Part shown: positions 11,437 through 23,800 of the stretch, piece after piece | Numbering within the stretch: position 1 is the stretch's first letter | Layout of the letters: each line of letters opens with the position of its first letter | Source of the DNA: Aralia elata | Lineage: Eukaryota > Streptophyta > Magnoliopsida > Apiales > Araliaceae | Assembly (NCBI GenBank): GCA_034770075.1 | Contig: CM068383.1 | Span: 42,427,222 to 42,491,221 of the forward strand | Direction of reading: 5' to 3' | Length of the DNA stretch: 64,000 nucleotides | Position numbers and translations under genes: made by a program | Notes under the pieces: generated by a model | What the model was told of the DNA's origin: nothing | Database searches by the model: none | The model's input: the letters and a program-made list of their open reading frames with translations, nothing else

Positions 11437-12015
11437 TGTAACGACTGGGAATTATGGATTTACCTTGTAATTCGAATTTTTGAATATTAATGAATATATT
11501 ATATTTTAGTAATATTATTTTTGTGTTGCATGTTAAAGGTTGTGTGACAACCTAGATTATGTGAATGCATGAAATTTTATGTGTTATAGTTTTGTTTAAG
11601 TGAATAATTAATTTCGCGAAACGTCGCTAAATCACTATTCACGGGGCACGTTTCCCGAGGTACTATTCATGCCAGATATTTTTGTGTCTTTTTCGATGTT
11701 AATAAATTTCATAAATACGTGTATGCATACGAATAATTTTTCTAAGCGTCAGAAATTTTATTTGAGCTGATACGTGATTTTATCCGTATCCGAAATGTAT
11801 TGAATGGGTGTTCCGAATATTTGGACAAATCTCATAATAATTATTTTTACCCATCCCAATATTTATGGTAATACCCATTTTAATTTTGGGTAGAGTTATT
11901 TACTACTTTTGGTACAAAAGTGAGAGTTTTCGAATATATTTTAGTGTATTTGGGTATTTAATTTGGTTTATTGCTCCAAGTGGGAACCACCAAACCACTT
12001 TCAACCAATCAAAAT

Positions 12016-12085
12016 GCTAGGGAGTGAGAGAGTGAGGGGGGGGGGGGGTGGGAGGGAGGGTGAGGCGGGAGAGGGGGAGGGGGTT

Positions 12086-12134
<49 letters not shown>
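12016..12134 (+). repeat. G-tract expansion, including an unbroken run of 47 G
   Basis: 12088-12134 is 47 consecutive G, preceded by several shorter G runs. The 3' LTR has only a 10-base G run at the equivalent place (21420-21429). It would form G-quadruplexes readily, and may also be a sequencing or assembly artefact. Confidence 0.85.
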
Positions 12135-12135
<1 letters not shown>

Positions 12136-13099
12136 GGGAGTGCCGGCGCCACCTTGAGTTTCAAACCCATTTTCTCCCTAAATTCCTCCACTTCTCCAAT
12201 AATCATTCATTCAACTCTCAATTTATTCCATTCCATTCCAAGTTGCTCAGCTGATAGAGATAGAGAGAGAGAGAGGGAGGACTGTAGAAAAGAAAGAAGA
12301 AAGAGTCGCCGGAAAAAGAGAGAAGGTCTCCGGAAAAAAAAAGAGGAAGAAGAAGAAGGCACGGGAGGAAGAAAAAGCGAATCCAAGCAAGGAGGACCCT
12401 CAAAATCAATCCTAGTCGAGCTTCTTAATCATCTAGGAAGGATTTACAGAGGTAAACAACAACCAAATCCTTTCCATTCGATTTCTTGTTAAGTTTTCCA
12501 AGTTTTTCTTAGTTTGAGCTCTTAAGCTTATGGGTCGGATTTTTGGCGATTCTTGGTATTTTTGTTTGTTATGATTGTTTGTAAATGTTGTTAAGAGACT
12601 ATGTAAGCTATTAATAACATCAAAGTGGAACAAAAACGCAAGAAATCCTTACCTTGGCTTAATGGAGCAAGAACAATGGACAAAATATGGACTTTGGACT
12701 GTTGGACGATTTAGAGGACCTTGTAGTTATGATTTCTTGTTTGTTTGATTCGTTTGTTGTTATGATATTGTACTTCCATGGGTTATGAGTTTAACCCAGT
12801 TGGAATGGAGTGAAAAGGGATTAAAACAAAGATTTGGTGATGATTTTTGTAAAGAACACCAAGAACACGAAGAACACCAAGAACACGAAAATATAGCATG
12901 AATTGATACTTTGGCCTAAGATTTGGCCATGTTAATGTTAATGGATAGCTCTAAATTTTTGATATGTTGTGGCTCTATGTCTTAGGAGTCCATAGAGTCC
13001 AAAATGGACCAATTTGAAGGTTTATTAGAGGAGTTATGGTGGTTGGAAGCAAGGTAGGTCTAGAACACCAGAAAATAGAGCATCCGGTAAGAAAAACGA

Positions 13100-13190
13100 A
13101 CTGGCCACGAGCTCAGCTGCTAGATAGAGAGCCCCGGCGCTGGCCATAGGCCATTTTGAGCGCCTAGGCGCTGGCCACAGACACTAGGCA
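13100..13190. repeat. GCGCCTAGGCGC palindrome cluster in the Tekay LTR
   Basis: AGCGCCTAGGCGCT at 13159-13172 is a perfect 14-base palindrome flanked by repeats of CTGGCCA. In the 3' LTR copy near 22470 it is altered to GCGCCTAGGCAC. Confidence 0.6.
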
Positions 13191-14786
13191 AAACACCTTC
13201 GACGCCCTTTAGTAAAACGAGCGTAACTTTCTCATACGAACTCGGATTGAGATGATTCAAAATGATTCGGAAAGAGAACGAGTAGACCTACAACTTTCGT
13301 TCTTTAAGGTTTTCAATTTGAGGTCCGTAGCATGATCTAAATTGGTCATTTATAGGACTGTAGTGTATTTAGAGGCAATCGGAGGGCGTCAGACATGCAT
13401 GTATGCAACGTGTGATGCTTCAAACGCTAAAGGATGTTGTTCTAAGTTCTAAAACATGAATGTTATGATTTATAATGATACTTAACATTAACCAATGAGT
13501 ATTAGATAAATCGAATGAGCGTTCGAATAATCAAGTTTGGTGTACAGACGTGCAAGCGTCATAACGCCGTAACTAGTGTGTATAATCTTGTTTAATATTA
13601 TATTTCTAATAAGAATGAAACATTATAGAGTAGTATAAACCATTATTTGGTATCCAGTATGTGATTAATTGTTATGTGAATATATACTTAATTGTGTAGG
13701 ATATTAAGGAGCGTGTGTTGTAATATTGTAGCAGCGCTTCAGGCAAGTTTCCTAACGCTTGTCTAACCCTTGTGTTGGGCAAGTTTTTCTTAACCTTACT
13801 CGAATTATATTTTGAGCAGGTTTCATATTTTATACAGGTATTGTATATCATTGCAAGTTTCATGACTCAAATGGAGTTATCACTTTTGAATCATATTAGT
13901 GGACTAATTATTGTCAATTACTCCACCTCCAAGATAATTATTGATATTCGCACCTTGTGCATTTGAATTCATTATATGTTGTTGGATTGTGAAACGTTGA
14001 AGTTCTTTATTCATGAACGATTTAAGGAAATAGTCTACGCCATTTGTTTCGGCTAGACATGTACATGTTATTATTTTAAAAGCTATCCAAACCAGTAGTT
14101 GGTACGGATTCTTGGAGTGAGAGAGCAACCCTTATTAGGGGATTATAATGTGTCGGTTATTCGATGTAGTCAGAGTTAAATGTTATGTATATACATGGTG
14201 TACGAGAGGTTGATCCCCTCGAGTACAACTGACGGGGCCAGGTTTTAAAGGAGTTAGTTGAATGATTGACTCTTTGGCCAAAAGTTCATGGTCGGTTGGA
14301 CCAGTCAGCAGTAAATAATCATTATTCATTGATTCATTTGGACTTTGATTATGTCATTTCAGCTATTTCATCAATGTTCATAAATTGTTGATCTATGCAG
14401 CTATTATTCTTATTCATTCATGATATATCTCATTCTTGCTTTTAAACTTGCTGAGCAAAGTAGTTGCTCACCCTTGCTATATCATGAACCTATTGCAGTT
14501 AAGCCGGAGAGTTCCAAAGCGGGCAAAGGCAAAGGAAAGCTTAAGGAATAATTATATGTACTATCCCGTTATGTAATCGTGGAATAGTTTTGTATTATTA
14601 ATGTATTCTGCGATGTATTTATTTAAGGTTATAGACCTTGGGATCGTAGTAAACCTTTTGTAATGAACAACATATGTTTATTTATTCCGCATTAGTTAAT
14701 TTATGTTGTTTAGAGGTGTATGGATGTATTTTATCGTGAGCACCAAATTCGAGGTATTGGTACCTGAATTTGGGGGTGTCACAGGT

Positions 14787-14798
14787 TGGTATCAAAGC
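14787..14798 (+). other. Primer-binding site, tRNA-iMet type
   Basis: TGGTATCAAAGC lies three bases after the 5' LTR. It differs at one position from the usual plant PBS TGGTATCAGAGC, the complement of the initiator methionine tRNA 3' end. Confidence 0.88.
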
Positions 14799-15038
14799 TT
14801 TAGGTTATAAACTTTAGGAATGCGAAACCTAGGTTATAACCTTAGTATTAAACTCGTATTGAATACGCTAGGTGATGGATCGAGGAGATTCATATGGTGA
14901 TCATATCTGGAGGTGGATTGTCGAAATCCATCGAGCCGAGTTGTGCATGATAAAATATCATTTCATTTTATCAATGAATATATTTTATTATGGCACTGAC
15001 ATCTTTCTGTCTATTTGTTTGTTGTTTGTGACTGTAGG

Positions 15039-15848
15039 ATGTCTGAGATGGGAGAGTACAGTCCTGCTAGAGAGGTAGAGTTCACAGACATTCATGTGGA
15101 CGCAGGGCATTTAGTGGAGGTGCAGCCGAGTGAGACAGAGATGATGGACACTAGGGATGAGTCTGAGGCCGAGTATGGTTCTGAGGAGGAGCCAGTTACC
15201 GGAAGAGTGCTGAGGCTGTTAAGCGACAAGGGGGAGGATGAGGACCCTGAGGAGGATCCAGTGACGGAGGATGATGAGCCACCTGAGTATACAGATGGCA
15301 TGGGCACTACTGCTAGTGACATCATCGAAAAACTGACAAATAGGAATAAGGAGCTCGAGAATCTTGTAGCCCACTTAGAGGAATAGAACCAGGATCACCA
15401 GGACTGAGATGAGCAGTACAGGTCATTGGCGTATCAGACTTTAGGGGAAAAGGCTGAGTTGACCCAGAAGTTGTAGGAAAAGGACAAGAGGATTGTCGAG
15501 CTAGAGGCAGAGGTTCACGGTCGCCATGGAACTTCTGTTCAGCTTGGTGTGATGGTTTATGACCTCTTAGAAAGGAATGTGGTATTGGTAGGACAGATAG
15601 AGCGGGTAGAGGATCAGCTGGAGACTACTCGTCAGGAGTGAGATGAGGCTATGGAGCAGTTGGCAGCCCTGACTGCTGAGATTGATTCCCTCCGTTTAAG
15701 CTTGGCTACTTCCATAGGCAGGCTGAGGGATAGGGTGAGGAGGTACCCCAGGGATGAGGGGAGCAACAGGCGCGTGATTAGGCGCCGAGTGGTCGACAGG
15801 CTGGTTCGACGGGAGCTTAGGATTGCAACTCGTCGCAGCAGGCGGTGA
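15039..15848 (+). pseudogene. Extra ORF between LTR and gag: acidic, coiled-coil, basic tail
   Basis: One reading frame of 270 codons runs from the ATG at 15039 to the stop ending at 15848. It is interrupted by four in-frame stops (15384 TAG, 15405 TGA, 15474 TAG, 15639 TGA). The first third is strongly acidic (GSEEEPV, GEDEDPEEDP). The middle looks like a coiled coil (IIEKLTNRNKELENLVAHLEE; further Glu/Leu-rich heptads follow). The end is Arg-rich (VIRRRVVDRLVRRELR). I do not recognise a catalytic domain. Extra ORFs at this place are known in some plant Ty3/gypsy elements. All four stops can be explained by C-to-T changes in CAG or CGA codons. The frame is not that of the gag start at 16243. 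Confidence 0.55.
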
Positions 15849-16242
15849 TGTGTTATTTTTAGCATTATGTTTGTAGTAGGTCCCACTTTTGTTGTATTAG
15901 GGGCTTACTTATGTTGTAATCCCTATGCTTGTAGCGTGCATGGGATAGTAGTTGAACCCCCAATTTTGTTCCTGATAGAGGGGTGGAAGGTTATTATTCC
16001 CCACTTTTGTTTGTTAGGGGATAGTTAATGATTGGCAGACTATGTCATTTAACGTTTATAAAAGTATGTCACGTGTTGAGTCTGGTTGTATTAAAATAGT
16101 GGTGTATGATTATAAATGCAGTTGTTTTATTTAAATCAAATGTGTTTGATAGATGCTTTTAGTCTTAATTACTGACTTAAATGACTTTTGCTCATGGCAT
16201 AAATCTATTAGTAAAAGCCGACGGTTTTCTTTTAAACAAACA
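15849..16242 (+). other. Spacer before gag
   Basis: This is a spacer of about 390 bases with no coding signal. The frame entering gag is open from 16153, but the first ATG with a Gag-like N-terminus (MPPRRQPRYTRVEESM) is at 16243. Confidence 0.5.
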
Positions 16243-17290
16243 ATGCCGCCGAGAAGACAACCCCGATACACAAGGGTGGAAGAATCGATGAATAACGAGG
16301 AGGGTCAGGCAGACCCTATGAGGACTTTTGTGAACTTGTTAGCCGAAGCAATGCAGGGCAGACAAGCCGCTGCGATTGATCAGCCAGGAAGTTACATGGT
16401 GAACTTTAAGGACTTCAAATTAGTAGGGCCACGGGAGTTTTGTGGGACTACGGATCCGATTGAAGCCCAGACATGGATAGAAGAAATGGAAAAAGTTTTC
16501 GAGGTCACACGAGTGGCCGAAGAACAGAAGACGCCGTTTGCCACTTTCATATGAAAGGTGAGGCAAATTACTAGTGGAAGGCAAACAAAGGTCGAGCTGG
16601 GGAAGGCACGATTGCATGGGCTCGTTTCAAGGAGCTGTTTTTCAAAAATTACTTCCTAGCAAGCACGCAGGCAAGTATGGAGATAAAGTTCTTGGAACTA
16701 AAGCAAGGAGGCATGTCAGTTGCGAAATATGCCGCAAAATTTAACGAGTTAGCTAGGTTTGCTCCACATTAGGTGGACACCGAAGCTAGGCGAGCGAAGA
16801 GATTTGAACAAGGGCTGAAACCTTGGGTGTATAGTAACGTTGCGGTTTTGCAGATCAACACATTTTCTACATTACTTGAGAAAACAATCATTGCTAAGGG
16901 AGGAAATGAAGCTTTGATAAAGCACAACCAAGATCAGAAAAAGAAGAAGAGCCATGATGGTCATAAGGAAGGTAGCAGTGGGGGAAGTAACCCAAATAAG
17001 AGAAAATGAAACGACAGTCAGATGTCCGGAAGCAAATCCGGAGGGGATGCAAAGAAGGGTAATAAATGCGAGAAATGTGGGAGGAATCACTTTGGAGAAT
17101 GCATCAAAGGAAAAGGAGTTTGTTTCAACTGTGGTCAACCGGGGTACATTGCTCCACAATACCCAAAGGCGAAGGCAGGAAGTTGTTTTTTTTGTGGCGC
17201 TTCAGATCATCAGAAGAAGGATTGCCCAAAGAGGAAGAGCGATGCAGGCAGTGCTAACCAAGGGAACAATAGTAAGCTGACTATCGGAAG
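16243..17290 (+). pseudogene. gag: Tekay gag with nucleocapsid, broken
   Basis: Gag forms the virus-like particle. The matrix/capsid part reads from 16243 (MNNEEGQADPMRTFVNLLAEAM, then FCGTTDPIEAQTWIEEMEKV). A one-base loss near 16550 shifts the frame, and the rest continues in the frame of pol. Stops lie at 16572 (TAG where the family has Trp), about 16771 (TAG) and 17007 (TGA). Three zinc-knuckle-like motifs follow: CEKCGRNHFGEC; CFNCGQPGYIAPQYP, in which the usual His and last Cys are both Tyr; and an intact CFFCGASDHQKKDC. The Tyr changes and most stops fit C-to-T or G-to-A transitions. Residue motifs are those of Tekay/Del chromoviruses. Confidence 0.82.
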
Positions 17291-19440
17291 ACCAACACAG
17301 CAGAACAGACCAGTAGCACGCACCTTCAACATGACGGTGCAGGATGCGATGGACTCAAAGGATGTGGTGTCAGGTATTATTTCGATCAATAATATTAATG
17401 CATATGTATTATTTGATTCGGGAGCTACCTGTTCATTTGTGTCGGATGAATTTGCTAAACGGTCAAACTTACCTCATGAGAAATTAGAGAATCCAATGAA
17501 TGTCGAAGTAGCTAATAAAGAAGTTATTCCTGTGAAATACATCCATAGAAATTATTGTGCTGAGATAAACGGGTATAAACTGAGTGTGAATTTAATTCCG
17601 ATAGGACTAGGAAAATTTGATGTAATTCTTGGGATGGATTGGTTGTCTAGTCATGGGGCTGTGATTGACTGTCAGAAGAAAAGTATATAACTGAAGACCC
17701 CGAATAAGTCGAAGGTCGTATTTTACGATAGTAAATCGCCGAGACAATCTCGTTGTCTGACGATGATGCAAGCGAAGAAATTGCTAAGGAAAGGTTGCAT
17801 AGGTTATCTGGCTCATGTGGTTGATACTCAAAGAGTAGGGAGTGAAATGGGTCAGATACCTGTAGTAAGGCAATTTCCAGATGTTTTCCCAGATGAGTTA
17901 CCGGGTTTACCACCGGACAGAGAAGTGGAATTTATGATCGACTTGGTACCGGGAACCGCACCAATCTCAAAGGCGCCGTACAGAATGGCACCGGTGGAAA
18001 TGAAAGAACTGATGGTTCAACTGCAGGAGTTGCTAGATAAGGGGTATATTCGTCCAAGTGTATCTCTATGGGGAGCGCCAGTACTGTTCGTAAAGAAGAA
18101 AGACAGATCGCTTAGGCTTTGAATTGACTATCGGGAGTTGAACAAAGTCACGATTAAGAACAAGTACCCGCTGCCCAGAATTGATGATTTGTTTGACCAA
18201 TTGAAGGGAGCGAAATACTTTTCGAAGATCGACTTGAGGACAGGATATCACCAACTGAAGGTGAGGCAGGAAGATATTCCAAAGACAGTATTCAGAACTC
18301 GATATGGACACTTTGAGTTTTTGGTGATGTCGTTTGGGATGACGAACGCGCCACCAGCATTTATGGACATGATGAATAGAGTGTTCAAGCAATACCTAGA
18401 TAAATTTGTCGTCGTTTTCATAGATGACATTCTTGTCTACTCGAAGACGGAGGAGGAACACGTCGAACATTTGAGGATAGCCCTGGAAACGCTAAGAAGG
18501 GAGAAACTATATGCAAAGTTTTCTAAGTATGAATTTTGGCTACAAAGGGTGCAGTTTTTGGGGCACGTAATTGACAAGGATGGTTTATCGGTGGATCCTG
18601 CGAAGGTAGAAGCAGTAATAAACTGGGAGCAGCCAAGGACGCCGACAGAAGTCCGAAGTTTCTTGGGATTGGCAGGTTACTATTGGAGATTTATTCAGAA
18701 CTTTTCAAAGATAGCAACACCGTTGACAAATTTGACAAGGAAGACTGTGAAGTTTGTGTGGACGGATAAGTGCGAAGAGAGTTTCTTGGAGTTGAAGAAG
18801 AAACTTAGTAAAGCACCTGTGTTATTACTGCCACATAATACAAGGGGATTTGTGGTCTACAGTGATGCATCACATAAAGGCTTTGGGTGCGTATTGATGC
18901 AGCATGGGAAAGTCATTGCGTACGCATCACGGCAGCTGAAGGTCTATGAGAAGGGGTATCCGACACGTGACCTGGAAGTAGCGGCAGTGGTGTTTGCTCT
19001 GAAGATTTGGAGACACTATCTGTATGGGGAGAAATGTGAGATATACACAGACCACAAAAGTCTGAAGTATATCTTCACTCAGAAGGAGCTAAATATGAGG
19101 CAGCGACGATGGTTGGAGTTGATCAAGGATTATGATTGTGAAATTCTGTACCATCCCGGTAAGGCCAATGTATTAGCCGATGCTCTAAGTAGGAAGGGAA
19201 GAGATAAGTTGATGATGCTGACAGCTCAAGAGGAATTGATAAAAGAAATGGAAAGACTAGAGTTGGAAGTCAAGTATCCGACAGATGCAGACGAGAAACT
19301 ATTCGCAGTGGAGGCGAGTTCGACTTTATTAGACAAGATAAAAGAGGCTCAGGGAAAGGATGACGAATGTGTTGCCATAAGGGAGCGAATCTCGGAGGGA
19401 CAGGAATTAAAGTACAAGTCTGATAGCACGGGATTACTAA
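17291..19440 (+). pseudogene. pol: Tekay protease, reverse transcriptase and RNase H, with stops
   Basis: This is one continuous reading frame shared with the end of gag and with integrase. The protease has the active-site Asp of LFDSGATCSFVS at 17415-17417. A TAA near 17688 follows it. RT entry ([20 protein letters not shown]) and [10 protein letters not shown] are followed by a TGA at 18120, just before [20 protein letters not shown]. The catalytic [11 protein letters not shown] lies about 18417-18450. RNase H shows [39 protein letters not shown] and [14 protein letters not shown] pairing, the PBS and these motifs identify a Tekay (Del) chromovirus. The thumb motif GYYWRF has Trp where Arg is usual, again a possible C-to-T change. 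Confidence 0.88.
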
Positions 19441-20753
19441 GGTTTGAAGAGAGGATCTGGATACATATGGTTCCGGAGCTGAGAGAAGAGATTCTGCAGG
19501 AAGCTCATTCTACGAAGTATTCTATACACCCCGGTAGTACCAAGATGTATCAGGATTTGTGCCAACATTTCTGGTGGCCGAACATGAAGAGGGAGGTCGT
19601 GGAATATGTTGGGCGATGTTTGACATGTCAAAGGGTAAAAGCGAAACATCAGAAACTGGGTGGACTGCTACAACCACTGGAGATTCTGGAGTGGAAGTGG
19701 GAGCATATCACGATGGATTTTGTGACGGGGCTTCCACCAACTCAAAAGGGTTACGACGCGATCTGGGTGATCGTGGATCATTTAACTAAATCTGCACATT
19801 TTCTACCGATCAAGATAAGGTACAATCTGGAGCAGCTAGCAAAGTTATATGTGAAAGAGATTGTGTCACGACATAGAGTACCAGTATCTATTGTATCTGA
19901 CAGAGATCCGCGTTTCACGTCGAATTTTTGGAAGAGCTTACAAGAAAGATTGGGAACTTAGTTGAGGTTGAGTACAGCATATCATCCTCAAACGGATGGG
20001 CAAAGCTAACGAACGATTTAGACACTTGAAGACATGCTTAGAGCATGTGTAATGGATTTTAAAGGCAGCTGGGATGATCATCTACCATTGGTTGAGTTTG
20101 CCTATAATAACAGTTATCATGCAAGTATTGGCATGCCGCCATATGAAGCATTATACGGAAGGAAGTGTCGAACACCTCTGTGTTGGGATGAAGTTAGTGA
20201 ACGGAGACTGTTGGGACCTGAATTGGTGCAGCAGACCGTGGATGTCGTCAAAGTGATAAGAGCTCGATTGGTAGCGGCTCAGGACCGACAGAAGAAATAC
20301 GCCGATTTGTATCGTCAGAAGCGAGACTTTGAAGTTGGCAGTTTCGTATTTTTGAAGGTATCTCCCTGGAAGGGGAAGATCATATTTGGAAAGAAGAGAA
20401 AATTGAGTCCCAGGTTCGTAGGACCATTTGAAGTTTTAAAGAGGGTAGGTGAAGTGGCGTACGAGGTAGCTTTACCTCCTGAACTTGAGCACATTCATAA
20501 CGTGTTCCACGTTTATGTGTTGCGGCCATATAAACCCGACTACAAGCACGTGATATCCTATGAACCGATTCAAGTTGAGAAAGACTTGTCATATGAAGAG
20601 ATTCCTGTCCAAATATTAGATAGGAAGGAGCAGACGTTAAGAAATAAGGTCATTCATTCGGTCAAAGTACTTTGGAGGAACCACGCAGCTGAAGAAGCTA
20701 CGTGGGAGCTAGAAGAGAAGATGAGGAAGAATTATCCGCATCTTTTCGAGTGA
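19441..20753 (+). pseudogene. pol: Tekay integrase and chromodomain, catalytic Glu lost
   Basis: The HHCC domain reads [16 protein letters not shown] then [10 protein letters not shown]. The core has the first Asp in [10 protein letters not shown] and the second in [13 protein letters not shown] at 19959, a TAA near 20007 in place of the expected catalytic Glu (after DGQS) and a TAG near 20019 break it. The frame is then open from 20034 with the GPF module (SPRFVGPFEVLKRVG). A C-terminal chromodomain (about 20594-20753; QILDRKEQTLRNKVIHSVKV, LWRNHAAEEATWE) would read histone marks and steer insertion into heterochromatin. The stop is at 20751-20753. The frame is continuous with RT but cannot yield working enzyme. 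Confidence 0.87.
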
Positions 20754-20785
20754 ACCCCTGTTAAGTTTTTTTCGCCCTAGGTTGA

Positions 20786-20821
20786 AATTCTGGGGACAGA
20801 ATTCTTATAAGGAGGGGAGGA
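20786..20821 (+). promoter_or_regulatory. Tekay hairpin plus polypurine tract
   Basis: AATTCTG (20786-20792), loop GGGA and CAGAATT (20797-20803) form a perfect 7 bp stem. The polypurine tract GGAGGGGAGGA (20811-20821) follows directly and ends at the first base of the 3' LTR. The PPT primes plus-strand DNA synthesis in the family. The hairpin is an observation without a known role. Confidence 0.75.
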
Positions 20822-23800
20822 TGTAACGACTGGGAATTCTGGATTTACCTTGTCATTCGAATTTTCGAATATTAATGAATATATTATATTTTAGTAATAT
20901 TATTTTTGTGTTGCATGTTAAAGGTTGTGTGACAACTTGGATTATGTGAATACATGAAATTTTATGTGTTATAGTTTTGTTTAAGTGAATAATTGATTGT
21001 GCGAAGCGTCGGTAATTACTATTCACGGGGCACGTTTCCCAAGCTACTATTCATGCCAGATATTTTTGTGTCTTTTTCGATGTTAATAAATTTCATAAAT
21101 ACGTGTATGCATACGAATAATTTTTCTAAGCGTCAGAAATTTTATTTGAGCTGATACGTGATTTTATCCGTATCCGAAATGTATTGAATGGGTGTTCCGA
21201 ATATTTGGACAAATCTCATAATAATTATTTTTACCCATCCCAATATTTATGGTAATACCCATTTTAATTTTGGGTAGAGTTATTTACTACTTTTGGTACA
21301 AAAGTGAGAGTTTTCGAATATATTTTAGTGTATTTGGGTATTTAATTTGGTTTATTGCTCCAAGTGGGAACCACCAAACCACTTTCAACCAATCAAAATG
21401 CTAAGGAGTGAGAGAGTGGGGGGGGGGGAGTGTCGGCGCCACCTTGAGTTTCAAACCCATTTTCTCCCTAAATTCCTCCACTTCTCCAATAATCATTCAT
21501 TCAACTCTCAATCCATTCCATTCCATTCCAAGTTGCTCAGCTGATAGAGATAGAGAGAGAGAGAGAGAGAGAGGGAGGACTGTAGAAAAGAAAGAAGGAA
21601 GAGTCGCCGGAAGTCACCGGAAAAAGGGAGAAGGTCGCCGGAAAAGAAAGGAGGAAGAAGAAGAAGGCACGGGAGGAAGAAGAAGCGAATCCAAGCAAGG
21701 AGGACCCTCAAAATCAATCCTAGTCGAGTTTCAAAATCATCTAGGAAGGATTTACAGAGGTAAACACCAACCAAATCCTTTCCATTCGATTTCTTGTTAA
21801 GTTTTCCAAGTTTTTCTTAGTTTTGAGCTCTTAAGCTTGTGGGTCGGATTTTTGGCGATTCTTGGTGTTTTTGTTTGTTATGATTGTTTGTAAATGTTGT
21901 TAAGAGACTATGTAAGCTATTAATAACATCAAAGTGGAACAAAAATGCAAAAAATCCTTACCTTGGCTTAATGGAGCAAGAACAATGGACAAAATATGGA
22001 CTTTGGACTGTTGGACGATTTAGAGGACCTTGTAGTTATGATTTCATGTTTGTTTGATTTGTTTGTTGTTATGATATTGTACTTCCATGGGTTATGAGTT
22101 TAACCCAGTTGGAATGGAGTGAAAAGGGATTAAAACAAAGATTTGGTGATGATTTTTGTAAAGAACACCAAGAACACGAAGAACACCAAAAACACGAAAA
22201 TATAACATGAATTGATACTTTGGCCTAAGATTTGGCCATGTTAATGTTAATGGATAGCTCTAAATTTTTGATATGTTGTAGCTCTATGTCTTAGGAGTGC
22301 ATAGAGTCCGAAATGGACCAATTTGAAGGTGTATAGGAGGAGTTATGGTGGTTGGAAGCAAGGTAGGTCTAGAACACCTGAAAATAGAGCATCCGGTAAG
22401 CAAAACGAACTGGCCACGAGCTCAGTTGCTGGATAGAGAGCCCCGGCGCTGGCCATAGGCCATTTTGAGCGCCTAGGCACTGGCCACAGACACTAGGCAA
22501 AACACCTTCGACGTCCTTTAGTAAAACGGGTGTAACTTTCTCATACGAACTCGGATTGAGATGATTCAAGATGATTCAGAAAGAGAACGAGTAGACCTAC
22601 AAATTTCGTTCTTTAAGATTTTCAATTTGAGGTATGTATCATGGTCTAAATTGGTCATTTATAGGACTGTAGTGTATTTGGAGGCAATCGGAGGGCATCG
22701 GACATGCACGTATGCAACGTGTGATATTTCCAACGCTAAAGGATGTTGTTCTAAGTTCTAAAACATGAATGTTATGATTTATAATGATACTTAGCATTAA
22801 CCAATGAGTATTAGATATAAATCGAATGGGCGTTCGAACAATCAAGTTTGGCGTACAGACGTCCAAGCGTCGTAACGCCGTAACTAGTGTGTATAATCTT
22901 GTTTAATATTATGTTTCTAATAAGAATGAAACATTATAGAGTAGTATAAACCATTATTTGGCATCCAGTATGTGATTAATTGTTATGTGAATATGTACTT
23001 AATTGTGTAGGATATTAAGGAGCGTGTGTTGTAATATTGTAGCAGCGCTTCAGGCAAGTTTCCTAACGCTTGTCTAACCCTTGTGTTGGGCAAGTTTCCC
23101 TTAACCTTACTCGAATTATATTTTGAGCATGTTTCATATTTTATACAGGTATTGTATATCGTTGCAATTTTCATGACTCAAATGGAGTTATCACTTTTTA
23201 ATCATATTAGTGGATTAATTATTGTCAATTACTCCACCTCCAAGATAATTATTGATATTCGCACCTTGTGCATTTGAATTCATTATATGTTGTTGGACTG
23301 TGAAACATTGAAGTTCTTTATTCATGAACGATTTAAGGAAATAGTCTACGCCATTTGTTTCAGCTAGACATGTACAGGTTATTATTTTAAAAGCTATCCA
23401 AACCAGTAGTTGGTACGGATTCTTGGACTGAGAGAGCAACCCTTATTAGGGGATTATAATGTGTCGGTTATTCGATGCAGTCAGAGTTAAATGTTACGCA
23501 TATACATGGTGTACGAGAGGCTGATCCCCTCGAGTACAACTGACAGGGCCAGGTTTTAAAGGAGTTAGTTGAATGATTGACTCTTTGGCCAAAAGTTCAT
23601 GGTCGGTTGGACCAGTCAGCAGTAAATAATCATTATTCATTGATTCATTTAGACTTTGATTATGTCATTTCAGCTATTTCATCAATATTCATAAATTGTT
23701 GATCTATGCAGCTATTATTCTTATTCATTCATGATATATCTCATTTTGCTTTTAAACTTGCTGAGCAAAGTAGTTGCTCACCCTTGCTATATCATGAACC

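Larger units (their letters stand above)
11437..14783 (+). mobile_element. 5' LTR of the + strand Tekay element (3347 bp)
   Basis: It begins TGTAACGACTGGGAATT and ends GGGGGTGTCACA. A copy with the same ends lies at 20822-24092. The two copies align along their whole length, with scattered substitutions and a large G-tract difference near 12.0-12.1 kb. A primer-binding site follows it. It contains a GA-rich stretch (about 12250-12360) and a palindrome cluster (about 13100-13190). Short ORFs in it are not conserved as proteins. Confidence 0.92.

Noticed and set aside
11963..12254. Poly-Gly and poly-Pro ORFs on both strands
   Set aside because: They are translations of the G-run at 12088-12134 in an LTR.
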